Positions 58,282 to 64,000 of a stretch of 64,000 bases of DNA are shown here, in pieces. The DNA lies in contig JASDFA010000016.1 in the NCBI GenBank assembly GCA_035772735.1, positions 148,750,501-148,814,500 on the forward strand. Reading direction: 5' to 3'. The notes beneath the pieces were generated by a model, which made no database searches, was not told where the DNA came from, and saw only the letters and a program-made list of their open reading frames with translations. How positions within the stretch are numbered: the stretch's first letter is position 1; every line of letters starts with the position of its first letter. The stretch comes from Datura wrightii (Eukaryota; Streptophyta; Magnoliopsida; Solanales; Solanaceae). The position numbers and the translations under genes are program-made.

Positions 58282-59078
58282 CTAAACTTCCTCCATCAAC
58301 TTGGTTTCCCCAGTCTCCTTTTCATCAACCAAGTTCAATGTTGAAAAATGATTGGAATTTGGATTAAGTCGCTTCTTTCTCAAGCATGCTTCCTTCTTGA
58401 CGTCCTCCTTCTCGAGTGAGCTAGAGTCCTTAAGCATAATTTGTTGGATGTCTCTTGGGGACTCTAGTGTCAGTTCTTCAACTTTGAAATCTTGCATTAT
58501 TGTAAGGTTAGTTCGTTGGCAAATCGCCATGACCTCTTCAAAGTTCACCTTGAATTCTTCTTCATCATCATGTTGAGTCTCTTCCCAGGAGTCAAGTTGA
58601 GTTATGCCACATTGTTCACTTCTTCTTGTTATGCTTCTCAATATCTCCTCCGCTTCTTCTTTAAGAGAACTATAGCTTTCTTCTTGCGGAGTTGATGATT
58701 CCATGGGCATTGAGAGATTACATCCTTTTCCGGATTAGACTCTCGCTCCAAAAAGTCTTGGAGCATGGCTTCCAAGCGCCCACATGTATTTCTTCTTTCC
58801 TTACATGCCATGACTTCATTTATATCAAGCATACGAGCCAAACTTCTATCATAGCCACTATAGAGAGAAGTGAATTCATTAGGGCATCTACCCCAATGTC
58901 TACCATGAGCACCACATAATGTGCATCTGTACCCATCATAGAAGAAAGAAGGCGCACTCATCTCTCTTCGAGGGGAATATTTGCAATCTTGCCAGAGGTG
59001 TGATCCTCCATAATAGGGACATGGGTCATCATGATAAGTGTTGAAACCAACAAACCTCCTTTCATTCCATGATGCCAT
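58282..59078 (-). pseudogene. Zinc-knuckle protein of element I, frameshifted
   Basis: Two overlapping frames. The first starts at ATG 59078 (MASWNERRFVGFN) and runs to 58638. It has CPYYGGSHLWQDC, a knuckle whose second Cys is Tyr, and CTLCGAHGRHWGRC, a second Cys/His cluster. The second (58710-58282) is acidic, rich in Glu and Ser, with likely coiled-coil stretches. They look like one protein split by a frameshift near 58700. A gag-like RNA-binding role is suggested by the knuckles, but no gag core domain is seen. I do not recognise a named gene. Confidence 0.55.
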
Positions 59079-59180
59079 AATGCAAATACAAATAAACAAT
59101 AATAAAACAAAACAAGATGTAAAATAAAATGCAAAATAAGTTTGAATCAATAAATAACTAATGTCTTATCACAAATAAAT

Positions 59181-59198
59181 TCCCCGGCAATGACGCCA
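59181..59198 (-). promoter_or_regulatory. Primer-binding site of element I (tRNA-Asp type)
   Basis: On plus TCCCCGGCAATGACGCCA, two bases from the tRNA-Asp end, 4 nt from the LTR. Confidence 0.8.
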
Positions 59199-59202
59199 TT
59201 TT

Positions 59203-60861
59203 TGATAACGTCCAAACTACACTCTTCTTTACGAGAGAGCCTACACGGTCGTTGTATCCAAACAAATAACGCGACGGGTGTCAGGATCGAATCCCACAGA
59301 GAATTTAGTCGATAATCCAAGAGTTATAAACTAATTCAAACTAGAAATGTATTGTCGTTTCACATTTGAAAAGTAAAATTGGGGGGAAAAAGGAAAATAA
59401 CATCAAATTCAAATTAAAATTAAGTGGAGGAAATTCCAGTTGTTGCAATCAAAAGTGAGATAGCTAGGGGTGTGCTATTGATGGGTAAACAAGTAAAATG
59501 GAATTCACTTCATTGCCTTAGACTCAAATCTAGCATAGAAAGCAGTGGATAAATCACATTCTTTCAATTTTCAATCACAAGAATGTTTATGCCTCTGGTT
59601 TTCTCAAATTCCAAAGCCAAATTCAAGTTATCAACCACAAAAGCTTGAGGAAGGATTAAGCTATCTCTAGCCTTGACCTTTAATGGAGTGAATAAGTGAG
59701 TTTTGACTATCTCTAGATTAATCTCACACACCAACACTCCAAATCCTCACTATTATCTTCTCACCTAATTCTCACCTTTCTCTCAAGCAAAAGCAAGAAA
59801 AATAAAGTAAAATTCATGTTTGCAACAATCAATTTTCACAATTAGAACTTGGAGAAGATAATAAATCTATAATTGCAATAAAAATCCTAGAGCAATTAAT
59901 CAATACCCATTCAATTTAACAAACCCACCATACACACACTCCTAGCTAACAAATTAGTTATGCACATTTTGAGAGAGAGAGAGAGAGAGAAGATACCAAG
60001 AGGATTCTCCTCAGCATTCATCATATTTGCTTCAAAAATTTGCTTCACAAGGTCTTACAAAATGGTAGATTCCCCCCGAAATAGGTTAAAGAAAAAGAAG
60101 AAGAAAAGTAATTTTTAGCTCTACAATTTTATGGTGAGAGACAGTTATATAAATTTCTATGGAAAGATTAATAATAGATTATTCCCTTAATGGTGCACAG
60201 TGAGAGTGATGTAAATATCTGTACATTCTTGTGGATAACTTTCCAAAAGTGCCCTTAGGGTTTATAGGTACTTTGAGAACCTTTCCGAACATTTTTACCC
60301 CTCCTTGGACGGTCTCACTTGCGGAACACCGGCGTTTCGCCGGTGCCAATCCGCGGAGCACTGATTACTCGCCGAAGGAAAATAGTGCTAGAGCAGGAGG
60401 AACCGGCGACTCACAGGTGATTTGCCAATGCCAAGGCACGTTTTGCTGATGGAAGCAGACCCAACCGGTGCTAGACCGGCGGTTGACAATCGTTAGGATG
60501 GCGATTCATCGGTGGAAGGTTGCTGAGCGCCGTTTGGAAGCAATTTTGAGGTATTGGATTTTGCATTTCGCTTGTATTTCGTACGTACGGATCTGCGTTT
60601 CACCGTTTCAAAGAATTTCTTTAACACCTTTTTTGAGTTTAAATCTTCTATTATCTTTGTCTCCTTTCCTTCAAATGCTAACTCATCAACTTTCATCTCG
60701 AACTTCATGCGTTTTTTTCTTGATATCATGCTTTCTCTGCTCGAATGAAGTACCTATAAAGGATCAAAGAGAAAGGGCATAAAATCTACCTTAATGACTC
60801 GAAAACTAAACAAAAACTCATGTTCAAGAGCCTAATGAGTTGGTAAATTTCCAACTTATCA
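59203..60861 (-). repeat. 5' LTR of element I
   Basis: On plus TGATAACGTCC to CCAACTTATCA. The promoter TATAAACC on minus is at 60259-60266. Upstream lies a GC-rich block (60310-60500) with the perfect palindrome CACCGGCG-TTT-CGCCGGTG at 60327-60345 and CGCGGAGCACTG at 60352-60363, the latter also found in the Athila-like dyad centres. Confidence 0.87.
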
Positions 60862-61345
60862 GGAGGCTGACTTTCAAAATCATTATTATTTATTTGTAGC
60901 GTTGAATACCGATGGAGGCCGATGCTCAACATTATTTGTAACATTGAATATCAGTGTAAGCTGACGTTCAACATTATTCATTTATAGCATCAAATATCAG
61001 TGGAGGCCGATGTTTATCATTATTTATTTATAAAGTCGGATACTGGTGGAGGCTGATGTTCAATAACATTATTTATCTACAACGTTGAATACTAGTGGAG
61101 GGCGACGTCAACATCATTCACTTACACACTTACAATGTCAAATATCAGTGGAGACCGACATTCATCGCATTAATCTATAACGTCGAATACCGGTGGAGGC
61201 CGAAATTCATCATTATTTATTTATAATATAAAATACCAGTGGAGGCCAATGTTCAACATATGCATTTACAACTTTGAATATCAGTGGAGGCCGATGTTCA
61301 GCACATATATTTATAATATCGAATATCAATGGAGGCGGATGTTTA
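60862..61345 (+). repeat. 46-bp minisatellite of element T (last block)
   Basis: About ten units continue the same TTATAACGTCGAATAYCGGTGGAGG pattern as 6525-6797, with variable unit lengths around 40-50 bp. The block begins with GGAGG, the target duplication of I. Confidence 0.82.
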
Positions 61346-61514
61346 TTTTTATTTATTTGGTGGGAAACGACATCAACAACTGAAAAGAGCATCGAATGGT
61401 GCTAATTAGAAAATTATTAAATATTATTTTATAGGAATATCCAGGTGCATGCGAAGCAATGCAGAACTCTTTCTTAGTACTGAACTGGGGAATATTACCG
61501 AAGAAAGGAGCAGT
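61346..61514 (+). other. End of T's 3' untranslated region with likely purine tract
   Basis: Unique sequence ending AAGAAAGGAGCAG directly before TGTTAACACC. The purine-rich end fits a plus-strand primer. AACTGGGG at about 61481 recalls the anchor of the 90-bp repeat. Confidence 0.55.
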
Positions 61515-62900
61515 TGTTAACACCTAATTTTGGTCTTTCACCTGTCGAATAATTACTCAACCTTCTCAATATTCAAATAAAGTGAAATATTTATTTTTTG
61601 CAAGTTAAAAATTTTGTTAAATTATTTTGGAGCTATTTTTCCATTTCCTTTGTTAAAGTACTCTAATTAATATTATTTATATAATATATATGTATTTATA
61701 AATATTAATAATATATTATTTTAGCACATATTTGAAGTAAAAATTAATTCATATTCAAAAACGAGTTTTTTATTAAGTACATATCTAATTTTGTAAACTC
61801 GAGGTCATTTGTGCCTTAATTATTTTAATTAGTCAATATTCATAAATAAATAATTATTTTGTTAAGTCGAGAAGTTTAGTAGATTAATGGATAATTAATT
61901 TTTCTTCATTTTTATCTCAAATTGATTATGTTTTAAATAATTTAGCTACAATTGAAATGTTTTTTTCTACTCTTTTAAATCAATCCTATTGGTCCAGCTC
62001 CTGTATATCAGCCATTTTGTACTTTAATTTTGGACCCAACAACTAAATAAAATTAGCTGCAATCCATTTCATCCCAACCCAAAATCCCTCCAACCCGGCC
62101 CACAATTATCCTTTTAAAATGACCTTTTAATATATATATATATATTCATTTTTTGTCTTCCCCATTAGTTTCAACCGTCTGATCAAACGATCAGATGGCT
62201 CTCAGTTACTCACCCGTCCCGTACCTCGAATTATACAACAGTTTTATCATAGTTGTAACACCCCACTTCCCAAAAATTAACCAGGCCCTTCCCCATGTCC
62301 CTTTCAACTTCCCCTATTTGACCAAAACCAGAACTTTATGATCTCCTCTTCTTCCCACGACTCAAGCAAAGAACCCTATTCGCTACTCATCCATGCCGCA
62401 CCCCTCCCTCTTCTCTTTCCCTCTCCCTCACCATTTTAGGCCAAATTCCATAGAATTTCACCTGCATTGGTATGCTTAGACCCACTTTGGAGTAAAGCCA
62501 TTAATGGAGTTTTGACCTTGACCTCTTTGATCAGACCTCCTTTTTAGAGAAAGAAATATGGACTTTGTCCATATCCTCCCCTTCAAATGAGCTTTCGTCC
62601 AAGGCAATGTCTCCCCTCTCTCATTTCCTTCCCCTTTTCTGCTGCATTCGTACAAATCCAAACTCAGACAATTAATGGTCTTTGTTCTATTTTTGATTCA
62701 AATTTTTTTCTCAAATCCGAATTTGAATTCTGATATTCAAACCTTGAACCCTAGCTCTTTGGGTTTTATAAATAGAACTCAATCCCTCCATATGAGGCAG
62801 TGTTTTGAGTGATAAAAATTGGGAGTTATCTATTCTTTCATATTCCGTTAAGCAAGAAGGGAGTGGGAAGAAAAGACAAGCAAGAACATTGAGCAAAAAC
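61515..62900 (+). repeat. 3' LTR of element T (start clear, end not found)
   Basis: Starts TGTTAACACC after the purine tract. It is AT-rich, with a TATA box TATAAATAG at 62767-62775, as expected of a U3 promoter. The partner LTR is outside the window, so the end cannot be set; it may lie beyond 62900, since Ogre-type LTRs can be several kb long. Confidence 0.55.
62767..62775 (+). promoter_or_regulatory. TATA box in T's 3' LTR
   Basis: TATAAATAG followed by AACTCAATCCC. A promoter role is inferred from position in the LTR. A host promoter is the alternative if the LTR ends earlier. Confidence 0.45.
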
Positions 62901-64000
62901 AGTAGAAAATAAAGTGAAAAACAAGCGAAAAAGAAGTGGAAAAAGAAGAGTAAAATACTTGAGTTAGCATCCTATAGTTCCAGAGCATTTCATTCAGCTA
63001 AAGTTTTTTCTCATATTGGCCTTCTATTCTCTTACAAATTTAGCTAACGAGTCAATTTTCTTTTTTCTTTCTTGTTTCTCTTCTCTGAGTTTACTCATTG
63101 ATCGGAGACCAAGGAATCAATCTTCAAGCTCCTCGCCTCAGTTCAGTTCACTGCACTCTACAAGGTAACCCCTGTCATTATTTTATTTACTTATTTATTT
63201 TTATTTCTTTGTTCCATAATTCAGCTAAGATACACGATATATACCTATATAATATCTCTGTATTCTACTTCATCTACTTCTTCTGAATGTCTGCCTATCT
63301 TATACTTTGCCTTTCAGTTATTTACGCATTAAGAATATTAGCTTGTACTTAACTGTTTCGCCATCAGCATGAATCACCTTAAACGTTTGTCGAAACCAAC
63401 ATCTTTATTTGTTATCATTAGTATTATTATTTTGTTGTTCTCGACTGTCATTATGAAAAGTGTAAAAAGTGTCTTCATGAATATTACAGGTAAAGGATGA
63501 TCACTTTACAATGTTTATCTCTTCCTGCTTATCCTTCATTCCTAAACACTTTAGATTTTTCATCTTTTACTTAGCTTATATGTTTTGATGTTGTCTGAAC
63601 AGATTACCTTCTCATCTGGGATTAAGTGTGTACTGGTTTATGTCTCAATGATTTATATTTGTTAAGTACCTTTTTATTTTTTATTGCTTTGTTGTTTCAG
63701 TACAAGTTGTGTGGTAATCACAAATCCAGATTCAGTTTTTCCCTCTGTCTAGTCCAACGCTCACATTTCTTTGGATATTTAATTCAATTTAAACTGAAGC
63801 CCAAGTGAACTCCAACATGATAAAGATATTAGCTGGCAGATGTTTCATCACAAATAATAGATTCGTGATTCCAGACACTTCCATTTCACTTCTTAACATG
63901 TTTTCATAATGTTAGTTGGTTCATATCAATTAGTGTTCCTTTATGAGGATTAAGTGATTAATCTTCTTCACTGTTTTTCCCTTTCTTATGTTTATAAATT
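62901..64000. other. AT-rich sequence, LTR remainder or flanking DNA
   Basis: No supported gene. A splice-donor-like ACAAGGTAACC occurs near 63160-63170, followed by T-rich intron-like sequence, but no flanking exon can be recognised. Open frames here are short and domain-free. Confidence 0.35.

Larger units (their letters stand above)
54277..60861 (-). mobile_element. Element I: non-autonomous LTR retrotransposon with tRNA-Asp primer site
   Basis: LTRs 54277-55919 (1643 bp) and 59203-60861 (1659 bp). TSD GGAGG at 54272-54276 and 60862-60866. The minus orientation is set by the tRNA-Asp-type primer site (59181-59198) beside the right LTR and a GTTTGGGGCT purine tract beside the left. The 3.3-kb internal part encodes only a zinc-knuckle protein remnant; no RT, RNase H or integrase motif is seen in any frame. 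It is a non-autonomous element, probably served by an Athila-like partner given the primer site. Confidence 0.87.

Noticed and set aside
62350..63300. A host gene start (TATA box, then a donor-like CAAGGTAACC)
   Set aside because: No coding exon or domain is recognisable, and the TATA lies where the U3 promoter of T's 3' LTR is expected. Left as undecided sequence.
1..64000. tRNA genes suggested by tRNA-like strings
   Set aside because: The only tRNA-related sequences are 12-18 nt primer-binding sites beside LTRs; no cloverleaf was found by reading.

Overview
This 64 kb window is flowering-plant DNA made almost entirely of nested LTR retrotransposons. I found no host protein gene, rRNA, tRNA or CRISPR array. 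The assignment rests on plant-specific Ty3/gypsy (Metaviridae) lineages: Tat/Ogre-like with a second RNase H, Tekay-like chromovirus, and Athila-like. It also rests on primer-binding sites complementary to plant initiator tRNA-Met and tRNA-Asp. A eudicot is likely; the species cannot be named from the sequence.

Most boundaries could be set to the base from TG...CA ends and 5-bp target-site duplications (TSDs). The outermost host is a decayed Tat/Ogre-like element, T (+): pol remains at 1-5015, 3' tandem repeats to 6797, more repeat units at 54231-54276 and 60862-61345, and a 3' LTR starting near 61515. A 46-bp minisatellite in T was hit twice: by Tekay-like element A (+, 6798-54225) and by non-autonomous element I (-, 54277-60861), exactly one repeat unit apart. 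A carries a solo LTR in its 5' LTR (G, 8709-10285), Athila-like element B in its gag (+, 11070-45796), and a solo LTR in its pol (H, 47566-49195). B's 3' LTR was split by Athila-like element C (-, 18833-45512). C was then hit by solo LTR D (40495-41916), Tekay-like solo LTR E (35645-38231) and the nearly intact element F (-, 25145-35113). Insertion order is therefore T, then A, B, C, then D/E/F.

T, A, B and C are coding fossils with stops, frameshifts and lost catalytic residues, although B keeps an intact integrase core. F is the youngest: its LTRs are both 1467 bp and differ at about 12 positions by eye. It keeps a long gag-protease ORF and an intact 406-codon ORF in the Athila 'env' position. 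It has lost RT, RNase H and nearly all of integrase through an in-frame deletion, so it must have moved using enzymes made elsewhere.

The most interesting signal is a GC-rich inverted-repeat module with arms like CGTGTCACGGAGG / CCTCCGTGACACG around a CGCGG-containing centre. It lies just upstream of the TATA box in the Athila-like LTRs of C, D and F and in the unrelated Tekay-like solo LTR E. A decayed version sits in A's LTRs. The same module occurs in the same orientation inside C and F, upstream of the env-position ORF, followed by a well-formed GT-AG intron ending 5 nt before an ATG in good plant context. I infer that this ORF may have its own promoter and a spliced leader, and that promoter modules have been shared between retrotransposon lineages.
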